Source: Salegentibacter lacus (GTDB lineage Bacteria > Bacteroidota > Bacteroidia > Flavobacteriales > Flavobacteriaceae). From it: 64,000 nucleotides of DNA. The notes beneath the pieces were generated by a model. The model was not told where the DNA came from. It made no database searches and saw only the letters and a list, made by a program, of their open reading frames with translations. Shown piece after piece: positions 36,046 through 43,692 of this stretch; the stretch's first letter is position 1; each line of letters opens with the position of its first letter. The translations under genes and the position numbers were made by a program. The stretch is from assembly GCF_020164555.1 (NCBI RefSeq), contig NZ_JAIQZB010000005.1, positions 1 to 64,000 on the forward strand, given 5' to 3'.

Positions 36046-37774
36046 GACAGTAAATATAAATCTTGCCGGTATATTCTTTCATATTGACGAAGACGCATAT
36101 GCCAAACTGCAGCATTATCTGGAGGCTATAAAACGTTCTTTTACCAACACTCAGGGAAAAGATGAGATTATAGCTGATATTGAAGCACGTATTGCTGAAT
36201 TGTTCAATGAGAAGAAAAAAGACGACCGTCAGGTTATCGGCATTAAAGAAGTAGAAGAAGTAATCGCCATAATGGGGCAACCCGAAGATTATATGGTAGA
36301 TGAAGAGATCTTTGAAGATGAACCGGTTTATACAAAAACCACAAAATCTACCGGAAAACAGTTGTTTAGGGATACCGAACATTCTTATGTAGGTGGTGTT
36401 TCTTCAGGACTGGGACATTATTTAGGCATAGATTTTATTTGGGTGCGTTTGCTTTGGATCTTACTAACCATTTTCTCAAGTGGCGCTTTTATCCTAATCT
36501 ATATTGCACTTTGGATCTTTGTTCCCGAAGCTAAAACCACGGCCGATAAACTAGCAATGCGCGGTGAGGAGGTAACTATAAGCAATATTGAAAAAAAGAT
36601 TCGTGAGGGTTTTGATAACGTTACCGGAAAAGTAAAAGATGTAGATTATCAAAAATATGGCAACCAGGCAAAAAGCGGGGCAACCTCTGCAGCCACTGCC
36701 ATAGGTGATGTAATCACATTTATCTTAAAGGTATTTGTGAAATTAATAGGAATTCTAATAATCCTACTAGCAGGTGGAGGCTTAATCCTACTATTTATAG
36801 GCTTATTTACTGTGGGCACCTTTGGACTTATAGATGCCCCCTGGAGTAGTTATGTAGAAATGGCAGTTAGTGGAGCTCCGCTTTGGTTAATGTGGTTAAT
36901 TAGTTTCTTGTTGGCAGGAATCCCACTATTTTTCCTGTTTATTTTAGGATTAAAGATCCTGGTGGGTCGCTTAAGATCTATTGGTAACCCGGCAAAACTG
37001 GTTTTACTCGGACTTTGGATAATAGCATTTATTGGCGGAGCAATTATAGCAGTTCAACAAGCCACTCACAGGGCTTTTGATGGCGAGCAGGTAATTACTG
37101 AAACACTGCCTATTTCAGCTAACGATACGCTTTACCTGGGAATGCAGGCAAATCAAAATTATTCATCAAGTATTTACAGAAGTACAGATTTTAAAATCAA
37201 ATACGATGATAATGATGAAAAAGTAATGTACAGTTCTGATGTTCGCCTAATCGTAAAGCCCACAAAAGACTCCCTGGCTAAACTTGAAATTGTGAAGTCG
37301 GCAGAAGGCAAAGACTACAAAGAAGCCAAAGAACGTGCTCAGAATATAGCTTATGAAACTAATTTCAGCGGAAATAAATTATTGCTGAACAGCTTTTTTA
37401 CTTCGGCTACAAAATACAAGTATCGGGATCAAAAAGTAAAAGTTACTTTGTATTTACCCGAAGGCAGCAGCCTTATTGCAGACGATAATACAAGTACTTT
37501 TCATAGAAATACCGACTACTGGGGAGATATTTTGATAAGTGGTGACGAAGAAAAATTCTTAAAAATCACCGAAGATGCTGCTATTTGTGAAAATTGCCCG
37601 GTAGAAGAATGGGAAACCGAAAGTGAAGATGAATGGGACGAAGACGGGGATTTTAATGCAAGAATAAATTCTGGGGATGAAGAAGTCAATATTCAAATTA
37701 ATAGCAGAGGAGTAACGGTAGACAAAAAACCGGCTGATAATGAAAGGGAAAACGATGCAAATGAAGAGTTATGA
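36038..37774 (+). CDS. PspC domain envelope protein
   Basis: 578 residues. N-terminal cytoplasmic domain (1-105, MNKTVNINLAGIFFHIDEDA, IMGQPEDYM), then a PspC domain (about 110-165: EHSYVGGVSSGLGHYLGIDF, VRLLWILLTIFSSGAFILIY), more membrane segments (FILKVFVKLIGILIILLAGG, LWLMWLISFLLAGIPLFFLF, LVLLGLWIIAFIGGAIIAV), and a long C-terminal extracytoplasmic domain that resembles GIN-type beta-helices in spacing but is not clear. PspC is a phage-shock-type membrane sensor. Overlaps PadR by 8 bases and the 47-residue ORF by 4 (ATGA). Confidence 0.9.
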   Translation: MNKTVNINLAGIFFHIDEDAYAKLQHYLEAIKRSFTNTQGKDEIIADIEARIAELFNEKKKDDRQVIGIKEVEEVIAIMGQPEDYMVDEEIFEDEPVYTKTTKSTGKQLFRDTEHSYVGGVSSGLGHYLGIDFIWVRLLWILLTIFSSGAFILIYIALWIFVPEAKTTADKLAMRGEEVTISNIEKKIREGFDNVTGKVKDVDYQKYGNQAKSGATSAATAIGDVITFILKVFVKLIGILIILLAGGGLILLFIGLFTVGTFGLIDAPWSSYVEMAVSGAPLWLMWLISFLLAGIPLFFLFILGLKILVGRLRSIGNPAKLVLLGLWIIAFIGGAIIAVQQATHRAFDGEQVITETLPISANDTLYLGMQANQNYSSSIYRSTDFKIKYDDNDEKVMYSSDVRLIVKPTKDSLAKLEIVKSAEGKDYKEAKERAQNIAYETNFSGNKLLLNSFFTSATKYKYRDQKVKVTLYLPEGSSLIADDNTSTFHRNTDYWGDILISGDEEKFLKITEDAAICENCPVEEWETESEDEWDEDGDFNARINSGDEEVNIQINSRGVTVDKKPADNERENDANEEL

Positions 37775-37914
37775 TACAATTAATTCTGCAATTACTAATG
37801 GTCGTCTTCAGTTTAGGAGAACCAGTAGTTGAAAACGAAAACCTAGTTAAAGATTATATGGAATGTAATCAAATCTTAACCAAAAAATGTACAGTAGCTT
37901 TCTACGAACGCTAA
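37771..37914 (+). CDS. 47-residue ORF coupled to the PspC gene
   Basis: Reads MIQLILQLLMVVFSLGEPVV, then a hydrophilic tail with two Cys (ENENLVKDYMECNQ, LTKKCTVAFYER). The ATG overlaps the PspC stop (ATGA), as other junctions in the operon do, and the terminator follows 9 bases after the TAA. The hydrophobic start suggests a signal peptide or membrane anchor. Too short for most gene finders. Function unknown; a PspC/PadR-linked micro-membrane protein is an inference. Confidence 0.6.
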   Translation: MIQLILQLLMVVFSLGEPVVENENLVKDYMECNQILTKKCTVAFYER

Positions 37915-37923
37915 GCAAGTCTT

Positions 37924-37951
37924 AAAAGCCTCCCTTCCGGAGGCTTTTTTA
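37924..37951 (+). terminator. Terminator of the DUF4870-PadR-PspC operon
   Basis: Stem aaaagcctcc/ggaggctttt (37924-37933 with 37939-37948) with a cttcc loop and T run, ending the DUF4870-PadR-PspC-ORF unit. Confidence 0.9.
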
Positions 37952-37952
37952 G

Positions 37953-37960
37953 TATATTTG
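37953..37960 (+). promoter_or_regulatory. -7 element before the head-GIN lipoprotein gene
   Basis: TATATTTG matches TAnnTTTG, 19 bases before the ATG. It follows immediately on the upstream terminator; no TTG is seen at the -33 distance. Confidence 0.5.
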
Positions 37961-37979
37961 TATTAAATCCTTATTTTTT

Positions 37980-38798
37980 ATGAAAAAGATATTACTACTA
38001 CTAAGTATTTGCATGGCCTTTAGCTGTGGCGCCAATAAAGTAAAAGGAAGCCGAAATGTTACTACTGAAAAGACTCGCCTACCGGATTTTCATAGTATAG
38101 AAATAGCCGGTGATTTTGAAGTAGAACTCAAAAAAGGCAGCACTGGTATGATGGAAGTTGAGGCTGATGACAATTTGCACCGCATAATAAGAGGCGAGGT
38201 TATAGACCGGGTTTTATATTTAAAACCATCAAAAAAAATAGCAAGAAGTAAATCCCAGGAAATCATCCTTACCTATCCTGAAAATCTTCAGAAAATTACG
38301 GTATCAGGAAATACCGAATTAGAAGCAGACGAAGAGATATATTCTGAAGAACTTAAAATCACCACTGCAGATGATGCTGAAGTATACCTTACTGTAACGG
38401 CAACTAAGTTCGACCTATTTAACGAAGGGAAATCTGAAGTAGAATTAAACCTAACGGCAGAGAATGCCTATTTTCAACTCAATGGTTCTAGTGATATTGA
38501 AGCCCTGGTAAATGCTCCAAACTTTAAAGTTGATACCTACGAAAAAGCTAGTGCAAAAATTGAAGGAGAAATAGACGATCTACAACTGCGTGCTGAGCAT
38601 TCTACTAAATTTGACGGGAGAAGATTAACCGCCATTACTGCTGTAGTTATCGCCGAAGGCAAATCTAAAAGCGAAATTGAAGTGTTGGAAAAACTCACGC
38701 TAACCGCCAAAAACCGAAGTGAAATAGAGTTGTATGGCAACCCACAGATAGATTTGGTAGAATTTTCAGAAAAAGCAGTACTGGCTAAAAAAGATTAG
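37980..38798 (+). CDS. Head-GIN (DUF2807) lipoprotein
   Basis: 272 residues. Signal peptide with lipobox MAFSC (Cys16). DUF2807/putative auto-transporter adhesin head GIN domain: RLPDFHSIEIAGDFEVELKK, MEVEADDNLHRIIRGEVIDR, then right-handed beta-solenoid-like repeats (ITVSGNTELEADEEI, TTADDAEVYLTVTATKFDLF, NGSSDIEALVNAPNFKV). Probably periplasmic or surface exposed. Despite the adhesin family name there is no transporter domain. Next to the PspC operon; sequence and fold similar to the two proteins at 47460-49375. Confidence 0.88.
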   Translation: MKKILLLLSICMAFSCGANKVKGSRNVTTEKTRLPDFHSIEIAGDFEVELKKGSTGMMEVEADDNLHRIIRGEVIDRVLYLKPSKKIARSKSQEIILTYPENLQKITVSGNTELEADEEIYSEELKITTADDAEVYLTVTATKFDLFNEGKSEVELNLTAENAYFQLNGSSDIEALVNAPNFKVDTYEKASAKIEGEIDDLQLRAEHSTKFDGRRLTAITAVVIAEGKSKSEIEVLEKLTLTAKNRSEIELYGNPQIDLVEFSEKAVLAKKD

Positions 38799-38842
38799 GT
38801 TATTTAGTCTACATTTAAACTAAATTACTAAACCTAATAATT

Positions 38843-39073
38843 ATGAAAATTGCATTAAAATCAATCCTACTAATACTGGCTTTAAGTCTAACTTTTGTGT
38901 CCTGCAGAGAAGAAGAGAAATCTGAAGTCGAGCAATTGGCTGAAGAAGAAGGTGCCAAGGTTAAAATTAAAGACGACAAAGTAAAAGTAAAGACTGATGA
39001 CAAGAAGATTAAGATCAAAGAAGATGATGGTGAGATTACAACAAAAATAAAAACAGACAACGACGATAACTAG
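38843..39073 (+). CDS. Lysine-rich mini-lipoprotein with short repeats
   Basis: 76 residues. Signal peptide with lipobox TFVSC (Cys21), a Glu-rich stretch (REEEKSEVEQLAEEE), then a K/D alternation with about an 8-residue beat: KVKIKDDK, VKVKTDDK, KIKIKEDD, ITTKIKTD. Alternating lysine and hydrophobic residues suggest short beta-strands with one basic face. No known domain; could bind polyanions such as LPS or DNA, which is speculation. Own terminator. Confidence 0.7.
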   Translation: MKIALKSILLILALSLTFVSCREEEKSEVEQLAEEEGAKVKIKDDKVKVKTDDKKIKIKEDDGEITTKIKTDNDDN

Positions 39074-39126
39074 TGAAATCTAGATTTTCTATGTTCACTT
39101 CGTGAATAAAATCTAAAAATTGTTTT

Positions 39127-39154
39127 AAAAGTCCCGTTTTTCGGGGCTTTTTTA
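39127..39154 (+). terminator. Terminator of the mini-lipoprotein gene
   Basis: Stem aaaagtcccg/cggggctttt (39127-39136 with 39142-39151, one G-T pair), followed by a T run. Confidence 0.8.
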
Positions 39155-39189
39155 TTGGTATTTAGTATCTTAATTTAAAAATTCAGAGA

Positions 39190-39807
39190 ATGCATAAAAA
39201 AGAGATATATACCGCCGGAAAAGAATTACGGGAAGCCGAAAAAGTTTTGGTTTTAATACACGGCCGCGGTGGCAGCGCTAAGGAGTTTCTTTCTTTGGCC
39301 AATCAATTAAATACTTCGGAATTTGCAATTTTAGCACCCCAGGCTACAGATTTCACCTGGTATCCAAATTCATTTTTAGCACCGGTTGCTCAAAATGAGC
39401 CGGAATATTCATCTGCTTTAGAAATATTGAATGAATTACTGGAAGAAATTAAAGAAACCGGTATAGCTTCAGAAAATATTTATTTAGCCGGTTTTTCCCA
39501 GGGCGCCTGCCTAACGCTGGAATTTGTAACCCGAAATGCCCAAAGGTTTGGCGGAGTTGCAGCTTTCACCGGCGGGCTCATTGGTGATAAGATTTATCCT
39601 GAAAATTATTCTGGTGATTTCAATGGTACGCCAATTTTTATAGGAACTGGTGATCCAGATCCTCACGTACCGGTAGAACGCGTAGAAGATTCTGTCGAAA
39701 TCTTGCGTGAAATGAACGCTAATGTAGAAGTGAAAATCTATAAAAACAGGCCACATACCATTTCAGAAGATGAGCTGAAACTTGCCAATCAATTTGTTTT
39801 TAACTAA
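39190..39807 (+). CDS. Carboxylesterase/phospholipase of the alpha/beta hydrolase family
   Basis: 205 residues. Abhydrolase_2 type (acyl-protein thioesterase-like): LVLIHGRGGSAKEFLSLA, nucleophile in LAGFSQGACLTLEFV (Ser), Asp in GTGDPDPHVPVERV and His in YKNRPHTIS. Cytoplasmic, no signal peptide. Hydrolyses carboxylic esters; natural substrate unknown. Begins after the terminator and runs into the pirin gene 16 bases downstream. Confidence 0.92.
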   Translation: MHKKEIYTAGKELREAEKVLVLIHGRGGSAKEFLSLANQLNTSEFAILAPQATDFTWYPNSFLAPVAQNEPEYSSALEILNELLEEIKETGIASENIYLAGFSQGACLTLEFVTRNAQRFGGVAAFTGGLIGDKIYPENYSGDFNGTPIFIGTGDPDPHVPVERVEDSVEILREMNANVEVKIYKNRPHTISEDELKLANQFVFN

Positions 39808-39823
39808 AATATCGATTAATTCT

Positions 39824-40678
39824 ATGAGAAGCATCAAGAAAATACATACAGCGGTGAGCTCCCCTATCGCCGATCTAATTACTTACCGCGCCTTACCTAC
39901 AAATTCAATAGATCATATAGATCCTTTTTTATTTTTAAACCATCACGGCTACCAGGAATACCCTGAAAACAATAACGGATTACCTTTTGGCCCACACCCA
40001 CACCGCGGATTTGAAACCGTTACGTTTATTCTGAAAGGTGATTTAACCCATAAAGACAGTGGCGGATTTGAAAGCGTGATCAAAGCCGGTGGCGTGCAAT
40101 GGATGACCGCGGGGAAAGGACTTATTCACGCTGAAGTTTCTTCAGAAGAATTCAAGAAAAAAGGTGGCGAATTGGAAATCCTTCAGCTTTGGGTAAACCT
40201 GCCTGCAAAACATAAAATGACTGAAGCCAATTATAAAGGACTTCAAAAAGAAGATATTCCGCAGTTAACTTTAAATGATGGAAAAGTCAAATTAGCAGCA
40301 ATTTCAGGAAACTGGGAAGAAAAAAAGGGAGCTTTTGAACCTTTAAATGATATCCATATGGCTACGTTGGAATTTATAGAAGGCGGTAAATATTCGGTTG
40401 AAATTCCTTCAGAAAGAAATATTTTCTTTTACGTGGTTAAGGGTAAGGTAAACGTAAACGGAGAAGAAGCCAAAATGCATAACCTGGTTGAATTCGCAAA
40501 TGATGGGGAAAAAGTGGAAATTGAAGCTTTAGAAGAAAGCATTTTACTTTTAGGCCACGCCACACCTTTCAAAGAACCCATAGTCGCACAGGGTCCTTTT
40601 GTCATGAATTCCCAGCAGGAAATTCAGCAAGCATTTCAGGATTATCAAAATGGTGAATTTGGAAACTGGAATGGGTGA
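39824..40678 (+). CDS. Pirin family protein
   Basis: 284 residues. Two-cupin pirin with the metal ligands (His, His, His, Glu) in LPFGPHPHRGFETVTFILKG and WMTAGKGLIHAEVSSEE. Opening MRSIKKIHTAVSSPIADLIT is standard. Bacterial pirins are iron-binding and some oxidise quercetin; its role here is unknown. A longer frame begins at 39782 with TTG inside the esterase gene; the ATG at 39824 is chosen. Followed by a strong terminator. Confidence 0.93.
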   Translation: MRSIKKIHTAVSSPIADLITYRALPTNSIDHIDPFLFLNHHGYQEYPENNNGLPFGPHPHRGFETVTFILKGDLTHKDSGGFESVIKAGGVQWMTAGKGLIHAEVSSEEFKKKGGELEILQLWVNLPAKHKMTEANYKGLQKEDIPQLTLNDGKVKLAAISGNWEEKKGAFEPLNDIHMATLEFIEGGKYSVEIPSERNIFFYVVKGKVNVNGEEAKMHNLVEFANDGEKVEIEALEESILLLGHATPFKEPIVAQGPFVMNSQQEIQQAFQDYQNGEFGNWNG

Positions 40679-40702
40679 TTTAAAGCATTGATTATTTACT
40701 AT

Positions 40703-40739
40703 AAAAAAACCTCCTTAGCAAAAACTAAGGAGGTTTTTA
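40703..40739. terminator. Bidirectional terminator between pirin and rpsA
   Basis: A 14-bp perfect stem (aaaaacctccttag with ctaaggaggttttt, 40705-40718 and 40725-40738) with A/T tracts on both sides, between convergent genes. Confidence 0.92.
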
Positions 40740-40760
40740 TTTATGATTAAATATCAGGAT

Positions 40761-42611
40761 TTATTTCCCTTCCATTTTATCTTTTAAAGCTTGAAGATCG
40801 GCATTAACATCACCAATAGTGGTTTTGTCATTGCTTTGCGAAGCTGCTTTCTTAGCGGCTTGCTTAACAATTTGCTGCTCTTCTTCTTTGTGAATAGCCA
40901 TATGAGAAGCTACCACTCTTTTGAATTCTTTATTGAATTCAATGATCTGGAACTCTGCAGATTCACCTTTAGTCAATTTGTTACCGTCTTCTTTCTCAAG
41001 ATGTCTGGTTGGAACAAATGCAGTAATATCTTCGTTAAAGTCTATTGTAGCGCCTTTGTCTACGATCTCTGCGATCTCTGCGGTGTGTTTAGTACCAACA
41101 GCGAACTCAGTTTCGTATTTATCCCAAGGGTTGTCTTCAACCTGCTTGTGACCAAGGCTTAACTTACGACCATCAACGTCTAATTCAAGAACTACAACCT
41201 CAAGTTCATCACCTACATTAGTAAATTCTGATGGGTGCTTAATTTTCTTAGTCCATGAAAGATCAGAGATATAGATAAGTCCGTCGATTCCTTCTTCCAA
41301 TTCTACGAATACACCAAAGTTGGTGAAGTTACGTACAATCCCTTTGTGTTTAGAACCAACAGGATATTTAGTAGTAATATCTGTCCATGGGTCTGGAGTT
41401 AATTGCTTAATTCCAAGAGACATTTTACGGTCTTCACGATCTAGAGTTAAGATTTGAGCTTCAACCTCATCTCCAACATTTACGAAATCCTGAGCTGAAC
41501 GCAAGTGCGTGCTCCAAGACATTTCAGAAACGTGAATAAGACCTTCAACACCATCTGCAACTTCAATAAATGCACCGTAATCTGCGATTACAACTACTTT
41601 ACCTTTTACCTTGTCTCCAACCTTAAGGTTCTCGTCAAGTGCTTCCCATGGGTGTTTACTTAATTGCTTAAGACCTAATTGAATTCTTGTTTTAGCTTCA
41701 TCAAAGTCAAGAATTACCACGTTTAGTTTTTGATCAAGTTCAACGATCTCATTTGGATGGTTGATACGAGACCAGCTAAGATCGGTAATGTGAACAAGTC
41801 CGTCAACTCCTCCAAGATCAACAAATACTCCGTAAGAAGTAATGTTTTTAACAGTACCTTCAAGTACCTGACCTTTTTCAAGCTGACCGATAATTTCTTT
41901 CTTCTGTTCTTCGATATCGGCTTCAATAAGCGCTTTGTGAGAAACCACAACGTTTTTGAATTCGTGGTTGATCTTCACAACTTTGAATTCCATTGTTTTT
42001 CCTACGTAAGCATCGTAATCACGGATTGGCTTCACGTCTATTTGAGAACCTGGCAAGAATGCCTCAATTCCAAATACATCTACGATCATACCACCTTTAG
42101 TTCTGCATTTTACAAAACCGTTTACGATAAGACTTTCGTCGTGAGCTTTATTCACACGATCCCAGGCCTGAATTACACGAGCTTTACGGTGAGAAAGGAT
42201 TAATTGTCCTGTAGAATCTTCACGAACATCAATCAATACCTCAACTTCGTCTCCTACTTTAAGGTCTGGATTGTAACGAAATTCGTTAAGGGAAATAACG
42301 CCTTCACTTTTTGCATTAATGTCTATAATTGCATCACGATCGGTAAGGTTAATTACCGTTCCTGTTACAACTTCGTCATTTAAAGTGTCTACGAAATTTT
42401 CTGCAACTAATTTCTCAAATTCTTCTAACTTCTTATCATCAATAGGGTCAATTCCCTCTTCATAATTGTGCCAGTTAAATTCTTCAAGAAATTTCTCAGG
42501 GTTTTCCTGTTGCTCGGTAGGAGCAGGTTGCGATGAAGTAGCCATTCCGGCTACCGGTTGAACTTCAAGATTTTCGTCCTGAACGTCCTGATTTGTTTTG
42601 TCTTCAGCCAT
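40761..42611 (-). CDS. rpsA: 30S ribosomal protein S1
   Basis: 616 residues with six S1 (OB-fold) motifs from about residue 75; typical ones are GVFVDLGGVDGLVHITDLSW and GAFIEVADGVEGLIHVSEMSW. N-terminal extension is Gln/Glu/Pro rich, C-terminus ends in a charged helix. S1 brings mRNAs to the 30S ribosome; in Bacteroidetes, which rarely use a Shine-Dalgarno, it is expected to be important. Preceded by a promoter and a leader of about 115 bases. Confidence 0.97.
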   Translation of the reverse strand: MAEDKTNQDVQDENLEVQPVAGMATSSQPAPTEQQENPEKFLEEFNWHNYEEGIDPIDDKKLEEFEKLVAENFVDTLNDEVVTGTVINLTDRDAIIDINAKSEGVISLNEFRYNPDLKVGDEVEVLIDVREDSTGQLILSHRKARVIQAWDRVNKAHDESLIVNGFVKCRTKGGMIVDVFGIEAFLPGSQIDVKPIRDYDAYVGKTMEFKVVKINHEFKNVVVSHKALIEADIEEQKKEIIGQLEKGQVLEGTVKNITSYGVFVDLGGVDGLVHITDLSWSRINHPNEIVELDQKLNVVILDFDEAKTRIQLGLKQLSKHPWEALDENLKVGDKVKGKVVVIADYGAFIEVADGVEGLIHVSEMSWSTHLRSAQDFVNVGDEVEAQILTLDREDRKMSLGIKQLTPDPWTDITTKYPVGSKHKGIVRNFTNFGVFVELEEGIDGLIYISDLSWTKKIKHPSEFTNVGDELEVVVLELDVDGRKLSLGHKQVEDNPWDKYETEFAVGTKHTAEIAEIVDKGATIDFNEDITAFVPTRHLEKEDGNKLTKGESAEFQIIEFNKEFKRVVASHMAIHKEEEQQIVKQAAKKAASQSNDKTTIGDVNADLQALKDKMEGK

Positions 42612-42726
42612 TGCTGATAAAAAATTTGTATCCTGTATTCTTCGGAAAAATTAAGCAAATTAAACACAGAAGATGTTTATGGTTTGATTTTCAATCCCTT
42701 TTGAATTTCCGATTCTTTGCCAAAAA
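42612..42726 (-). promoter_or_regulatory. Long 5' leader of rpsA
   Basis: From the promoter below, the predicted transcript starts near 42726, leaving about 115 untranslated bases before the rpsA ATG. No strong hairpin by eye; A/T-rich with a short agggctg and aagggattg. S1 autoregulates its own translation in Escherichia coli; a similar function here is only an inference. Confidence 0.45.
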
Positions 42727-42732
42727 GGGCTG

Positions 42733-42763
42733 CAAAAATACAACTTATTTTTAAATTCTCAAA
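42733..42763 (-). promoter_or_regulatory. rpsA promoter, Bacteroidetes type
   Basis: On the minus strand TTTG (42763-42760), 19-base spacer, TATTTTTG (42740-42733): exact match to the consensus at consensus spacing. Confidence 0.75.
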
Positions 42764-42789
42764 CCATAAATAGTTTAAAAACAGAAGAC

Positions 42790-43482
42790 TTATTCCTCAA
42801 TTTTATCTTTGGCCAGTTTCAGTACTTTTTCAAACTGTTCTTCCAAATTCATTTCTGAGTTATCTATTTCTATAGCGTCTTCAGCCTTTACTAATGGAGA
42901 GTCTTCCCGGGTAGTATCCAGGTAATCGCGTTCCTTTACATTGGCGAGCACATCTTCATATTTAATATCGTCTCCACGCTCTTTTAATTCACTATACCTG
43001 CGTTCTGCCCTCTTTTCGGTTGAAGCGGTCATAAATAACTTAAGATCGGCATCTGGAAAAACCACGGTTCCAATATCGCGACCATCCATAACTACCGCTT
43101 TATTTTTCCCGATTTCCTGCTGAATTTTAACCAGCATTTTTCGAACGTCAGGAACTGCAGCTACTTTACTCACCTGCTGAGAAACCTCCATCAACCTGAT
43201 TTCCTTTTCTACATTTTCACCATTTAAATGCACTTCACCATAACCAACCTCTTTATTGAAAACAAAACTGATATTAATAAAGGGCAATTGTCTTAAAATG
43301 ACTTCTTCATCAAAATTGGTATCGGTAACTATCATTTTACGCATTAGGTACAGGGTTACCGCACGATACATAGCGCCGGTATCTACATACACATAACCCA
43401 GTTCCGCTGCAAGTTGCTTGGCAACGGTACTTTTCCCTGTTGAAGAGTAGCCGTCTATGGCAATCGTTATTTTCTTACTCAT
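42790..43482 (-). CDS. cmk: Cytidylate kinase
   Basis: 230 residues. P-loop IAIDGYSSTGKSTVAKQLAA, then YVDTGAMYRAVTLYLM, MDGRDIGTVVFPDADLKLFM and RYSELKERGDDIKYEDVL. Phosphorylates CMP and dCMP. The glycine usually following the P-loop start (GPxGxGKST) is SS here, seen in other flavobacterial Cmk. Located upstream of rpsA, the common cmk-rpsA order, but the rpsA promoter lies between them. Confidence 0.96.
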   Translation of the reverse strand: MSKKITIAIDGYSSTGKSTVAKQLAAELGYVYVDTGAMYRAVTLYLMRKMIVTDTNFDEEVILRQLPFINISFVFNKEVGYGEVHLNGENVEKEIRLMEVSQQVSKVAAVPDVRKMLVKIQQEIGKNKAVVMDGRDIGTVVFPDADLKLFMTASTEKRAERRYSELKERGDDIKYEDVLANVKERDYLDTTREDSPLVKAEDAIEIDNSEMNLEEQFEKVLKLAKDKIEE

Positions 43483-43583
43483 AATTTAATTTCTGTATGG
43501 ATGCAAAATTAGATAAAGCTTTACAGTCCTGAAACTTTCGTTTTAGAATAAAAATAGCTGCCTACAAAGTATCTTTAATTGAA

Positions 43584-43664
43584 CGTCATTCTGAATTTAT
43601 TTCAGAATCTAACAAATTGAAAAATTATATCATGTTAGAACCTGAAACCAGTTCAGGTTGACGA
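43584..43664. repeat. Twin-hairpin dispersed element, copy A (81 bp)
   Basis: Ends CGTCA and TGACG are inverted. Two small hairpins (ttctgaatttatttcagaa and acctgaaaccagttcaggt) flank a core (ctaacaaattgaaaaattat with atgttag) that can itself pair. Closely related copy at 56146-56225. It lies between lon and cmk. Confidence 0.85.
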
Positions 43665-43692
43665 CAAAAGATCTTTTTAGACAGCTAAGATA

